A stretch of DNA of 64,000 nucleotides from Zobellia amurskyensis (GTDB taxonomy: Bacteria > Bacteroidota > Bacteroidia > Flavobacteriales > Flavobacteriaceae), in assembly GCF_009725985.1 (NCBI RefSeq), contig NZ_RCNR01000019.1, forward strand, positions 1 to 64,000, in the 5' to 3' direction. The notes beneath the pieces are model-generated. The model made no database searches. It was not told the origin of the DNA and saw nothing but the letters and a program-made list of their open reading frames with translations. A program made the translations under genes and the position numbers. Positions 36,586 through 47,500 of this stretch are shown piece after piece; within the stretch, counting starts at the first letter, position 1, and each line of letters begins with the position of its first letter.

Positions 36586-38226
36586 ATGAGTCAAGTTAAA
36601 AAAGTAGATAATCTATTCAAGGTTTATAAACGAGAACAGACGGCCCAACTGAAAGATTTTATTCTACTGGGTGTACTAGTTCTCACGTTTTTTTCTTGCA
36701 AAGAAAAACCAGCTGTAGTTTCTGAGAAAAAAGCGGAAAGACCTAATATACTTTTTATTATGGCAGATGATCATACTTCGCAAGCATGGGGTATTTATGG
36801 TGGAATCTTAGAAGATTATGTACATACTCCCAACATAAAAAGATTGGCAAAAGAAGGTACGGTTCTTGAAAATTGTCTGGTATCCAATTCTATTTGCACT
36901 CCAAGCCGAGCCACTATTCTTACGGGTCAATATAGCCATGTAAATGGAGTGACTACATTGGGTGCAGGCTTATCCCCAGAGTACAATAACATTGCTAAAG
37001 AATTACAAAAAGGGGGATATCAAACTTCGGTTATTGGTAAGTGGCATCTTAAACAAGAACCAGGAGGTTTTGATTATTATTGCGTATTACCAGGGCAGGG
37101 AGAGTATTGGAACCCTGTGCTAAAAACAAAGGAAAACTGGGAAGACTATTATGCTGGTGGTGAGCAGTACACGGGCTTTAGTACCGATTTAATTGCGGAT
37201 AAAACCATAGATTGGATAGAGAAGAGAGACAAAGACAAACCATTTATGGCAATGTGTCATTTTAAAGCTACACACGAGCCTTTTGACTATCCAGAACGGT
37301 TTAGTCATTTGAATAGGGATGTAACCCTTCCAATACCAGCCTCTTTTTATGATAATTCTGCAGAAGAAACGGGTAGATCCTTTCTAGGTCAATCTATTGA
37401 TAATTTAAAACAACGTTATCTAGATGCTACGGCAGATCCATCTCTACGAAAGGATTTCATGAATTACCCCGAACTTCCTTTTTCTGTAGACGGACTGAGC
37501 CAAGATGAAGCACGAATGAAAACCTATCAAAAATATGTAAAGGATTTTATACGTTGCGGAGCGGCGGCAGATGATAACATTGGTAAATTATTGGATTATT
37601 TAGATGAATCGGGATTAGCGGAAAATACTGTTGTAATCTACACAGCGGATCAAGGGTATTTTTTAGGGGAACACGGGTGGTTTGATAAGCGATTAATATT
37701 TGAAGAATCCATTCATATGCCCTTTGTAATTAGGTATCCAAAAGAAATTAGGGCGGGTGCCAGAAATAAGGATTTGATTGAAAACGCCGATTTTTCGGCT
37801 TTGTTCGCAGATTATGCCAATATCCCGTATCCTGAAACCATGCAGGGGCGAAGTTTTAGAGAAAACTTAAAGGGAGATACCCCGGAAGATTGGCGTCAAT
37901 ACGGCTACTATCGTTATTGGGATCATTCCAAACAACGTCCCGGTCATTTTGGTATTAGAGGTAAACGATATAAACTGGTATTTTTTTACGGAAATGGTCT
38001 AAAAGTAAATGATTATGCACCAATTGAACTTCCTACTAAATATTGGGATTTTTATGATTTGCAAGAAGACCCAAATGAGTTGCATAATGCTTATGAAGAT
38101 CCCAAATACAAAGATGTTATAGCGGATTTTAAAAATGAAATTTTATCGCAACGGAAGATGCTAGGTGATTTGGATGCAGATAATCCTGAAATCCTAGATA
38201 TTATAGAGAAACACTGGGATGATTAG
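36586..38226 (+). CDS. Sulfatase, formylglycine-dependent S1 family, lipoprotein
   Basis: The 546-residue enzyme has a lipoprotein signal whose hydrophobic core (ILLGVLVLTFFSC) begins only around residue 25. The N-terminus before it (MSQVKKVDNLFKVYK) is longer than usual, and no later ATG offers a shorter start. The sulfatase fold shows RPNILFIMADDHTSQAWGIYG, CTPSRATILTGQYSHVNG with Cys104 for formylglycine, TSVIGKWHLKQEPGGFDYY, and TADQGYFLGEHGWFDKR. The C-terminal motif is FYDLQEDPNELHNA. It resembles N-sulfoglucosamine or S1_11-like enzymes in style, but the substrate is not certain. It is divergent from GH78 and its probable promoter carries a regulon element. Confidence 0.9.
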   Translation: MSQVKKVDNLFKVYKREQTAQLKDFILLGVLVLTFFSCKEKPAVVSEKKAERPNILFIMADDHTSQAWGIYGGILEDYVHTPNIKRLAKEGTVLENCLVSNSICTPSRATILTGQYSHVNGVTTLGAGLSPEYNNIAKELQKGGYQTSVIGKWHLKQEPGGFDYYCVLPGQGEYWNPVLKTKENWEDYYAGGEQYTGFSTDLIADKTIDWIEKRDKDKPFMAMCHFKATHEPFDYPERFSHLNRDVTLPIPASFYDNSAEETGRSFLGQSIDNLKQRYLDATADPSLRKDFMNYPELPFSVDGLSQDEARMKTYQKYVKDFIRCGAAADDNIGKLLDYLDESGLAENTVVIYTADQGYFLGEHGWFDKRLIFEESIHMPFVIRYPKEIRAGARNKDLIENADFSALFADYANIPYPETMQGRSFRENLKGDTPEDWRQYGYYRYWDHSKQRPGHFGIRGKRYKLVFFYGNGLKVNDYAPIELPTKYWDFYDLQEDPNELHNAYEDPKYKDVIADFKNEILSQRKMLGDLDADNPEILDIIEKHWDD

Positions 38227-38387
38227 AGCGTCTAAATTCATCTTTAAAAGTGCTTCGTCATAAGAAAGGACTAGTTTACACTTTAAATTAAAATTGGTTT
38301 TTCTATTCTTTTAAAGCATCTTTTCGTAGATTTTGTGTGCAAATTACTGCAGGCATTTGCCCGCTAGTAACAAAGTCCAATCCGTAC

Positions 38388-41300
38388 ATGGTTACCGCTA
38401 AACCTATTTATTTTTTCCTATTTCTTCTCTCAACAACATTGAGCGCACAGTTCAATACACTTAAGTTTGAAAATTTTGAAACACCGGAAGGTCTCTCTAG
38501 TAGTACGTGTTCAGAAATATTTCAAGATAAAGAAGGTTTTCTTTGGTTTGGTACTATTGACGGTCTCAATAGATACAATGGATATGAGTTTGAGATATTT
38601 AGGTCTGTTTTAAACGATACTACTTCCATAAGTAACAACAGAATAAATACTATAACCGAAGATAGGTATGGAAAACTATGGGTGGGAACTAATAATGGTT
38701 TAAATGTCTATGATAAAGAAACCGATAAATTCACACTTATTGACCTATATGGACCTTTGTCCTTGTCAACTAGCCCCAGAAAAATCATTAATGATGTAGA
38801 GTATGATACAGTTGGGAACGCTATTTGGGTGGCCACTGAAAATGGAGTGGTTAAAATAGAACTAACAGATTCCGATACTTTTCAAGATCTAAAATTTTCA
38901 TACTACCTAAACGATACTACTAATGATAGGTCCTTAGATTCTAACGGTGTAAATGCTATTGTAATTGATAGGGAAGAAGAACTATGGATTACAACAGATG
39001 GCCAATACCTTAATAAGTATGACCGGTCCAAGGATGATTTTGATAGGGTATTTATTGATAGTGGAGATCCGTATGAACTCAACCATATTCCTAAAAGAGT
39101 ATTTGTTGATCAGGATGGTGATTTTTTAATAGGAAATGACCTGTCGGACATGATATTTTGGATTCGGGATAAAAACGAATTTGAGCATCTTTCTTTGGTA
39201 GATTTTCATATTCCCGTTAGTAATATCTATCAAGATGATAATGGTATTTTTTGGCTGTCTACAGATGGTCATGGCATTTATTTGTATGACAAGAAACAGG
39301 AAAAAATAACCCAACAGATATTAAATAACCTTTTTGATCCTTTTTCGCTCGCGAACGACAAACCTTCTATAATTTATGAAGACCGTAACGATATTTTATG
39401 GATAGGTAGTTATGATAAGGGTGTTAGTAAATTAGACCCTTCCAAGTATTCATTTGGGCACTATTACTATCAACCTAATAGTGAACAAGGACTTAGTGAG
39501 AAAATAGTGCAATCCGTATTGCAAGATGCCAAGGGGCGCATTTGGTTGGGTGCTTATAATGGAGGTCTAGATTTATTTGATGAGGAAAATGAATCATACA
39601 AGCATTATAACAACATTCCGGGGAATGAAAATTCACTTTCTTCCAATAAGATTCTATATACGTTTGAATCGGCCGACGGTAAAATTTGGATATGTACTTT
39701 AGATGGGGGACTAAATAGTTTTGATCCTGAGAAGGAGGTTTTTAAACGGTATGAAAATGACGTGTTCAATCCAAAATCTATAGGACAAAACTCCGTATGG
39801 GCAGGTCTGGAAGATTTTGAAAAAAGAATTTGGATTGGCCTGCGTACAGATGGTCTAAACCTTCTAGACCCTAAAACGGGAGTATTTAGTAGTTATAGGA
39901 ATACATCCTTAAAGGATATAGGTTTAACTAGTAATATTATCCTGTACTTATATGTAGATTCTAAAAAACGGTTGTTAATAGGCACTACCCTTGGGTTAAA
40001 TGTGGTTGAGCTAGATAAGCTTCAAGAATTTGCACCAAAGGAAATAAATTTTGAAAGGGTACATGAAAAAGGGGTAGAGGGAAACAGAATAAATTACATA
40101 ACCGAAGATCATAAAGATAATATATGGCTGGGTACGGATTCAGGAATTTTTGTTCTTGACCAAAATCTGAAACAAATAAAATCATATTCTTCTCATGACG
40201 GGCTTCCTAATAATTTAGTAGTTGGTTTAGAGGAAGACGATAATCATAATTTTTGGATAACCACAAAAAGTGGACTTACCTTTCTTAATCCTGAAACCAA
40301 TGAGATAAGAAATTTCAACGCTCACGATGGACTTCAAGGAACTGAGTTTCAAACAAAATCAATAGACAAGACCAAGGATGGTAGAATCTTGGCGGGAGGG
40401 CTTAACGGATTCAATATATTTCATCCAGACCATATAAAATTACCTGCAGACGTAAAGTTACAGCCACTAATTACAAGCTTTAAACTCAACAATAAAAAAG
40501 TAGTTAAAGGCGATTCTATAAATGGGCGTGTATTGATTAACAGTGCGTTGGATTCTATAGGGAATATCAGATTGAAGTATGATGAAAATTACATCTCTTT
40601 TGAATTTGTGGCGTTGAATTTTGAGAACCCGGAACAAGTGCAGTACGCATATAAAATGCACGGGCTAGATGATGATTTTGTTAATATAGGAAGCAACAGG
40701 GTCGTAAACCATTCTAATTTAGAACCGGGAGACTACATGTTTGAAGTAAAATCTTCCATTGATGGAAAATGGGCTAACGCCGGGTCTGCCAAATTGAATA
40801 TTGAGATTCAACCTCCTTTTTGGAAAACTTGGTGGATGTATTTTATTTATTCAATTGCAGGTGGTCTGCTTCTATGGGCTATAATGTATTATTATACGCA
40901 AAAGGTTAGGGAAGATCAGAAACATGAGTTGGATCAGATGAAACTTCAGTTTTTTGTAAATGTTTCGCATGAGTTTAGAACCCCGTTAACTTTAATATTG
41001 AATCCGGTAGATAAGATTCTATCGAGCATTAATGAGTCTAGCCCAATGATGAATTCGGCGCAGACCATACAACGCAGTGCTAGAAGGCTATTGCATTTGG
41101 TAAATCAGCTTTTGGATTATAGGAAAATGGATGTAGGTATGATGCCTTTGCAGTTGGAGAAAGGTAACATTGTTAAGTTCTCAGAGGACATTTTTCTTCT
41201 ATTTAAAGATTTAGCAGACCAAAAGGAGTTGAGTTATACGTTTACAGCAGATTCAAAAAAAATACAGGCCCATTTTGACTTGGATAAGGTGGAAAAAATC

Positions 41301-42560
41301 ATAACCAACTTAATTTCCAATGCCATAAAGTTCACTCCATCAGAAGGAACTATTGAAGTATCGATTAGTAAGGTTGCCAAAAAAGTAAAAACATACGAAT
41401 CCGTCCTTTTTATTAGAGAGAAGATGGGCGATTATGTAGAAATTATAGTGAAAGATACTGGTAGAGGATTGGATAAAGTACAGTTAAAAAACATTTTCTC
41501 AAGGTTCTATAATTTAGATCCATCAAAAACAGGGACGGGTATTGGGCTAAACTTTAGTAAAGCTTTAGCTGAAATGCACGGAGGTGATATATCTGTAGAA
41601 AGTCAGTCTAAAAAAGGAAGCAAATTTATAGTTAGGTTACCCTTAAACCTTGATAAGGAAGCCACGGAAACGGAAAACATTAAGAACGAGTTCCGTATTA
41701 ATTCCATGAAAGCGGTTGAGTATGAAATGCTCACCACCAATGAGTTGGTGACAAGTAAAGATTTTAAAGAACAGACAGGAGATAAAGACCGCCCAACCGT
41801 TCTGGTTGTTGAAGACAATAAAGAGTTGCGGACACATTTGGTAAATGATTTAAGGGAATATTATCAAGTAAAGCAGGCAGCCAATGGAGAAAAGGGGCTG
41901 AAGATGGCTAAAAAGCATTTGCCGGATATTATTATAAGCGATGTAATGATGCCCTTAATGGACGGTTTTGAGCTATGCAAAAACATTAAAAACGAATTTG
42001 AAACCTGTCATATTCCTGTACTATTGTTAACCGCTAAAAGTTTGGATGATGATAGGGTAGAGGGGTACCATAGCGGGGCGGATGGTTATTTGTCAAAACC
42101 TTTTGTAACTAGGGTATTGATTGCTCGTATCGATAACCTGTTGGAAACCAAAAAGAGACTTAGACAACGGTTCTCTGAAATTGGGGGTATCTTTCCTGCA
42201 AGTGAGGTTACCACCAATAATATTGATGAGGTGTTTTTGGATAAGGTCACAAAAACTATTTTGGATAATGTTGGCGATATGGATTTTAAACAAGAAGATC
42301 TCTTAAAAGAGTTGGGTATTGGCAGGTCTCAATTGTACCGAAAAATAAATTCGTTAACGGGAAAAAATCCAAGTCACTATATGCGTACCGTACGCTTACG
42401 CTATGCCTCAGAGTTATTAAAAGAGAACCAATATTCCGTTAAGGAAATATCCTATATGGCAGGATTTAATTCTACGGCATATTTTAGCAAAACATTCCGA
42501 GAGCTTTTTGATGTTACCCCTACGGAATTTATGGACCAACAAGAAAGCCAAGATACCTAA
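38388..42560 (+). CDS. Hybrid two-component system sensor-regulator (HTCS)
   Basis: This protein of about 1390 residues senses a polysaccharide fragment and switches on its locus. The preferred start is 38388 (MVTAKPIYFFLFLLSTTLSAQ, a signal peptide); an upstream in-frame ATG at 38337 adds 17 atypical residues. The periplasmic sensor is built of beta-propeller repeats (GFLWFGTIDGLNRYNG, KLWVGTNNGLNVYD and so on) and a Y_Y_Y domain. A membrane segment lies near WWMYFIYSIAGGLLLWAIMYY. A histidine kinase follows (His861 in NVSHEFRTPL; NLISNAIKF; GTGIGLNFSKALAEMHGG), then a receiver (Asp1185 in ISDVMMPLMDGFE) and an AraC-type DNA-binding domain (ELGIGRSQLYRKIN, AGFNSTAYFSKTFRE). It is convergent with SusC/SusD pair 3 and probably controls that pair and the enzyme genes from 48485 onward. 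Confidence 0.95.
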   Translation: MVTAKPIYFFLFLLSTTLSAQFNTLKFENFETPEGLSSSTCSEIFQDKEGFLWFGTIDGLNRYNGYEFEIFRSVLNDTTSISNNRINTITEDRYGKLWVGTNNGLNVYDKETDKFTLIDLYGPLSLSTSPRKIINDVEYDTVGNAIWVATENGVVKIELTDSDTFQDLKFSYYLNDTTNDRSLDSNGVNAIVIDREEELWITTDGQYLNKYDRSKDDFDRVFIDSGDPYELNHIPKRVFVDQDGDFLIGNDLSDMIFWIRDKNEFEHLSLVDFHIPVSNIYQDDNGIFWLSTDGHGIYLYDKKQEKITQQILNNLFDPFSLANDKPSIIYEDRNDILWIGSYDKGVSKLDPSKYSFGHYYYQPNSEQGLSEKIVQSVLQDAKGRIWLGAYNGGLDLFDEENESYKHYNNIPGNENSLSSNKILYTFESADGKIWICTLDGGLNSFDPEKEVFKRYENDVFNPKSIGQNSVWAGLEDFEKRIWIGLRTDGLNLLDPKTGVFSSYRNTSLKDIGLTSNIILYLYVDSKKRLLIGTTLGLNVVELDKLQEFAPKEINFERVHEKGVEGNRINYITEDHKDNIWLGTDSGIFVLDQNLKQIKSYSSHDGLPNNLVVGLEEDDNHNFWITTKSGLTFLNPETNEIRNFNAHDGLQGTEFQTKSIDKTKDGRILAGGLNGFNIFHPDHIKLPADVKLQPLITSFKLNNKKVVKGDSINGRVLINSALDSIGNIRLKYDENYISFEFVALNFENPEQVQYAYKMHGLDDDFVNIGSNRVVNHSNLEPGDYMFEVKSSIDGKWANAGSAKLNIEIQPPFWKTWWMYFIYSIAGGLLLWAIMYYYTQKVREDQKHELDQMKLQFFVNVSHEFRTPLTLILNPVDKILSSINESSPMMNSAQTIQRSARRLLHLVNQLLDYRKMDVGMMPLQLEKGNIVKFSEDIFLLFKDLADQKELSYTFTADSKKIQAHFDLDKVEKIITNLISNAIKFTPSEGTIEVSISKVAKKVKTYESVLFIREKMGDYVEIIVKDTGRGLDKVQLKNIFSRFYNLDPSKTGTGIGLNFSKALAEMHGGDISVESQSKKGSKFIVRLPLNLDKEATETENIKNEFRINSMKAVEYEMLTTNELVTSKDFKEQTGDKDRPTVLVVEDNKELRTHLVNDLREYYQVKQAANGEKGLKMAKKHLPDIIISDVMMPLMDGFELCKNIKNEFETCHIPVLLLTAKSLDDDRVEGYHSGADGYLSKPFVTRVLIARIDNLLETKKRLRQRFSEIGGIFPASEVTTNNIDEVFLDKVTKTILDNVGDMDFKQEDLLKELGIGRSQLYRKINSLTGKNPSHYMRTVRLRYASELLKENQYSVKEISYMAGFNSTAYFSKTFRELFDVTPTEFMDQQESQDT

Positions 42561-42593
42561 ATCTTACCGTTATCTTCTAACTAAGAATAAGCC

Positions 42594-42632
42594 AAAAAAA
42601 AGACAGCTGTACGTGGAGTACAACTGCCTTTT
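42594..42632 (-). terminator. Bidirectional terminator between the HTCS gene and SusD 3
   Basis: On the minus strand an 11-base stem with two G-U pairs (42628-42618 with 42612-42602) and a five-base loop leads into eight T (A run 42594-42601), ending the SusC/SusD 3 transcript. On the plus strand the same stem, with two mismatches, is followed by CCTTTTA, so it could also stop the sensor gene transcript. Confidence 0.8.
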
Positions 42633-42690
42633 ACTAAACTAACTCAAAACTAAACAAACAATTTATCCATATAAATGGATGCTCAAAATT

Positions 42691-44481
42691 TTAATATCCA
42701 GGGTTTTGTAACAAGGATTCGTTTAAACCTATTTCATTTGTTGGTAAAGGAAATAGATAATTATCTATAGAAAAGTTACGTATTGATGAGGGTTGAACAA
42801 CCACTGCTCTTCTGGCTCCAACTCCTGTTGATGCAACTTCTTCAGGAAATCCATATAGAGACGGGTCATATAAATCTGTGTCGGTTTCCCAAACGGTACC
42901 TTCAACTACAGCGCCAAATATGGTTTCATTTAACTCTTCTTCAGCAATACCCCAACGCTTTAAGTCATTGAACCGTGTTGCTCCTTCTGCATAAAGTTCA
43001 ATAGTACGCTCCCTTCTAATCTCATCTAAAATATCCAGATTATTGGTGGCGGCAAAAGCATTGCTAAGTGGTGGCAATCCCGCTCTAGCTTTAACCAAGT
43101 TAATTGATTCATTAAGTTGAGCATCTGTAATGCTACCATTTAGCTCGTACAAAGCCTCGGCATACATTAAATATACTTCTGCCAGACGTATAAAAGGCAT
43201 ATCAAAACTTTCGGTCATAGTTTCTCTATAGGCTAAATCTGTTCCCCAGTTCCAACTCATGAACTTAGCATTAAAATACCCGTAGTTATTGGTGCCGCTT
43301 AACCTTAATTGGTCATTATTCTCAATTGTGGGGATTGTTCCAAGGTCTTTATGATCTGTAAAATAAGCCGTCATCCTAAGGTCTCTATTCTGAAACTCAT
43401 CTTCTGGGTTGGTATAGCCTTGAAATTTTGGAGATTGATCAATGGGTAGACCGTCATCACTCAAAAATAAGTCCATCATTTTTCTACTCGGTTTTACCCT
43501 TCCTTGGTACACATGACTCAACAACGTACCTGCCTGTCTAAAGGTAAAATCGTATTTACCATAAAAAATAAACTCTTTATTGGTTGCTTTGTCCAATCCG
43601 GCTGGGTTTGATCCTCCATCTTCTAAGATAAATAAGAAATTGGAACTCAAATTATCTAGAACATCATTGTAGTTCCACAGTTCAAATGTACCGGAATCCA
43701 TTATCGATTTGCATAAAGTAACGACCTCCTGGAAATATGCGTTAATATCAGAAGCATTTTCTCCTGCACTACCTGCACCAGTAGAAGTACCATCACCATC
43801 TGTAACAGTGCCTACATATTTCATCCAAGTAGCTTCATGCAATAAAACATCAGCTTTAAAAGCCATGGCTGCCTCTTTACTTATTTTACCCTTATCCTCT
43901 GATGGTATGGCGGCTTCGTTAGGTAGACCGGCTATGGCTTGGTCCAAATCTTTTAAAATTTGGGCAACTACCTCATATCTACTGTTTCGTGGGGCATTTA
44001 ACTCTTCCGAGTCTACATCCAAAGGCTCTGTCACTAATGGAACACCACCAAACCGTTGTACTAAAAAGAAATATTGATAAGCTCTATGAAAGTATGTTGC
44101 TGCCACATACGGCCCAATATCATCTCCTTCGTAGTCTTCTGCCCTTACCAATAACAGGTTCATGTCTCTAATTGCGGAGTAGGCACTACTATAGTAACCA
44201 TCAGATGCAGGTGCTTGGGTTTCCCCTCTACTATATGCTTGCATTGCACTGGCTTCTTCGTAACCTACCAAATCCGAACCGTGATCGGCATAAATTCCTT
44301 GATCGTTCCAATTAAGTAAGTCTGTATAAAAGCTGTTTGCCGATTGCTTAAAGTGATCAGCTTCAGTGAAAAAAACGGCATCTGTAATTGCAGCAGGAGG
44401 AGTTAAGTCTATAAATTCATCCTCACAAGATGTAAAGAGCACTGCAATGCATGGCAGTAGTTTATATATTATATTTTTCAT
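42691..44481 (-). CDS. SusD/RagB-type surface glycan-binding lipoprotein (pair 3)
   Basis: The 596-residue lipoprotein is longer than the SusD proteins of pairs 1 and 2. Its signal ends AVLFTSC. SusD motifs include YVAATYFHRAYQYFFLVQRFGGVPLV, ISKEAAMAFKADVLLHEATWMKY, PFIRLAEVYLMYAEALYELNG, INLVKARAGLPPL and RRERTIELYAEGATRFNDLKRWG. The larger insertion in the middle resembles SusD proteins that bind bigger or branched ligands (inference). It follows susC 3 after 27 bases and ends before a strong terminator. Control is probably by the adjacent hybrid sensor. Confidence 0.93.
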   Translation of the reverse strand: MKNIIYKLLPCIAVLFTSCEDEFIDLTPPAAITDAVFFTEADHFKQSANSFYTDLLNWNDQGIYADHGSDLVGYEEASAMQAYSRGETQAPASDGYYSSAYSAIRDMNLLLVRAEDYEGDDIGPYVAATYFHRAYQYFFLVQRFGGVPLVTEPLDVDSEELNAPRNSRYEVVAQILKDLDQAIAGLPNEAAIPSEDKGKISKEAAMAFKADVLLHEATWMKYVGTVTDGDGTSTGAGSAGENASDINAYFQEVVTLCKSIMDSGTFELWNYNDVLDNLSSNFLFILEDGGSNPAGLDKATNKEFIFYGKYDFTFRQAGTLLSHVYQGRVKPSRKMMDLFLSDDGLPIDQSPKFQGYTNPEDEFQNRDLRMTAYFTDHKDLGTIPTIENNDQLRLSGTNNYGYFNAKFMSWNWGTDLAYRETMTESFDMPFIRLAEVYLMYAEALYELNGSITDAQLNESINLVKARAGLPPLSNAFAATNNLDILDEIRRERTIELYAEGATRFNDLKRWGIAEEELNETIFGAVVEGTVWETDTDLYDPSLYGFPEEVASTGVGARRAVVVQPSSIRNFSIDNYLFPLPTNEIGLNESLLQNPGY

Positions 44482-44508
44482 TTGTATATTGTTTTTTAGT
44501 TATCTGAA

Positions 44509-47500
44509 TTAAAGTGATACTCTTAGACCTAATGCCCAAGTTCGCATAAACGGGTAAGCGCTACCATTTGAGTTCGGGTTAAATTCAGGGTCATAACCAT
44601 CTTTCACAGAAGAAGTCTCCCATAAATCATTGCCGGAAAAATATATACGCGCATTAATAGGGGTATTTTTTAGATTAAATTCTGGGATGTTATAACCTAT
44701 AATAAGTGATTTTAATCTTAGGTATTTGTTGTTTTGTAAAATGTGATCTTTACTTCTGTAGTTCCAGGCAGATAACCCACGTTGTGTTGATAATCTTGGA
44801 AATTCTGCATCTCTATTGTCTTCGGTCCAAGTTCTACCTAACCAAGCATTGGATTGATTTTGCCATTCCGCTTGAAAAGGTTGAGCAAAATAGCCTGTTC
44901 TATATATGGTATGCTCTAGTTGACCTTGAAAAAAGGCACTTAAATCCCAATTTTTATATTTAATGTCAAAATTTGCTCCAAACACATAATGGTTGCCATT
45001 ATCCCCATGATAGGTTAAATCATCAACATCAAGTGTTCCATCTCCGTTGGTATCTACAACGATCATATCTCCAGGGCGCAGTGCGTCGTTAGACGTTTGT
45101 GCCGGTAAGATACCTCCAGGATTTAAATTAGCATAATAGGCATCAACTTCAGCTTGAGAATCAAAATAACCGGCTGTCTCCCACATGTAGAAAGAGTTAA
45201 TAGGTTTTCCTTCAATTATTTCGGAATCATCCGCTGCATTAAGGTTTTCCGTAGGAACGCCTATAAAGCCTTCTTCGTCATAAAATTCAACAACTTCATT
45301 TCTACTGTCACTCATATTGGCACTTACACCAAGATCAAAATCACCTATTTTGTCTCTCCAGCCTACTTGAACTTCCCAACCTTTAGCTTCTAGGACACCT
45401 TCGTTTGTAAAAGGTGTAGCAGTACCTAAAATTGATGGACTTTGCTTTCTAATAAGCATTCCAATATTCTTTTTCTTAAAGAGGTCTACAGAGCCAAATA
45501 CTTTATTGTTGAATAATCTAAAGTCTAATCCAATTTCACTATTCTCAATACGTTCCCAAGTTGTGGAATTACTAAACAGGCTACTTGCTCTTGCGGTACC
45601 CTGCTGTGTTGCATTGGTTTGCCCAAAAACAGTAGTGCCAAATCCGACAGTGGATAAGAATCCGAAATTACCTATACCTGAAGTACTTCCTAATTCACCA
45701 TAACCACCACGCAATTTTAAGAATGATATGATGCTGCTGTCTTTAAGGAAGTTCTCTTCACTTAAAACCCAACCCCCAGAAACACTGAAGTAATTTGACC
45801 ATTTTTGCCCATCAGCAAATCGTGACGATCCGTCTCTTCTTCCTTGAAATTCTACTAGATATTTATTTTTATAATCGTAGTTTAAACGGCCAATGTAACC
45901 GAAAAAGCCCCATTGGGTACCACCACCGCTGGTAGTAATAAGTTGGTCAGTAGCTCCTAAGTTTAGGTCGTACACGCCATAATCAACAAAACCGTTTCTT
46001 CTGGCAAAAAGTTCCTTAACCTCATTTCTTTCTCCTTCAATTGCTACTAATCCAGAAATGTTATGATCTCCAAAACTATTGCTATAATTTAATGCTCCTT
46101 TATAATTCTTATAGGTAATGTTACCGTCATTGTTATCGGGTCCGGTACCTTCAGAGATATAAGGTTGCGTGTTTATACTAGCAGGGGCCAAATCACCAAA
46201 CCAATTGTATTGAAGAACATTGACCGTATAGGTTTGATTAAAAGATTTTTGTTGACTAAGAGCGTAAGATCCTGTGATATTTAAATGATCTGTAATTTTA
46301 TAAGTAGCTAGTGCAGATAATCTTAATTGCTCATTTCGATCTAGTTCGCGTCCACCATCAGTAACCCTTGCTACAGAATTTCTTCCACCGGCAAGATTAC
46401 CACCAAAATTGGCGTACCATTCTCCCTGAGGGTTTTTAGATGGAAATAAAGGAGCATCATAAGTAATAGCTTCTCTGTCAAGCCCGCCCTGCGGGCCGTT
46501 CACTTCATTATGAAAATAAGAGACAGTTGTATTTAAGCTTAATCGCTCACTCAAATTAATATTATAGTTAGCAGCAAAATTATATCTATCTGCAATATCA
46601 TCTACAGTTTGTAGGCCTCCAACATTTTGATCGTAACCTGCTGAAATCCTGAAATTACTTGTTTCATCACCTCCGGATACGCTGATGTTATGTTGGCTAG
46701 AGTATGAGTTGCCAAACATTTCATCAAACCTGTTACCGGCGTTACCAAGAAAGACATCTCCAAGAAGACTTAAATTATAAATACCTTCTTCTCCATTGGC
46801 AATCCTTCCTAGATTTTCTCGGTTGTCCCAAAAGAAATAACGAGGCGGTTTACCAGCAGCAATATCTTCATCGGCTGCTGCTGCGTAAAGTTGTCCATAT
46901 TCAGACATGCTTGGTGATGGAGGACGAATACCTATAGTACCCATACGGGTAATAGTACTTATATCCACTTTAACTTTTCCTTTTCCTTTTTTGGTGGTAA
47001 CCAAAACTACACCACCAGCAGCACGAGACCCATAAACTGATGCCGAGCCACCTTTTAACACACTAATGCTTTCAATGTCATTAGGGTTCATATCATTAAA
47101 AGATGATGAGTTTATAGCTGGAATACCATCAATAACTATAAGCGGAGCTATACCGTTTATAGAAGATTCCCCCCTGATTAAGAAATTAATGTTTTCGTCT
47201 CCAGGTCTAGAAGAATTACGGGTTACAACCAATCCTGGTGTTCTTCCTTGTAGTGCCAAAGCCGGGCTACCGGTTGCAATATCTTCAAAAGCTTCGGCCT
47301 TGACCTGTTCAACGGAACCGGTTAAAGTTTCCTTCTTGGCGGTACCGTAACCTACCACAACTACTTCATCAAGAGCGGCAACATCCGTGTCCAATGAAAC
47401 ATTGATTGTAGAGTTGCTCCCAACTGGTACTTCTTTTTGTGCAAACCCTATAGATGAGAATATGAGTACACTATTAGAGGCAGGAACATTAATGGAAAAA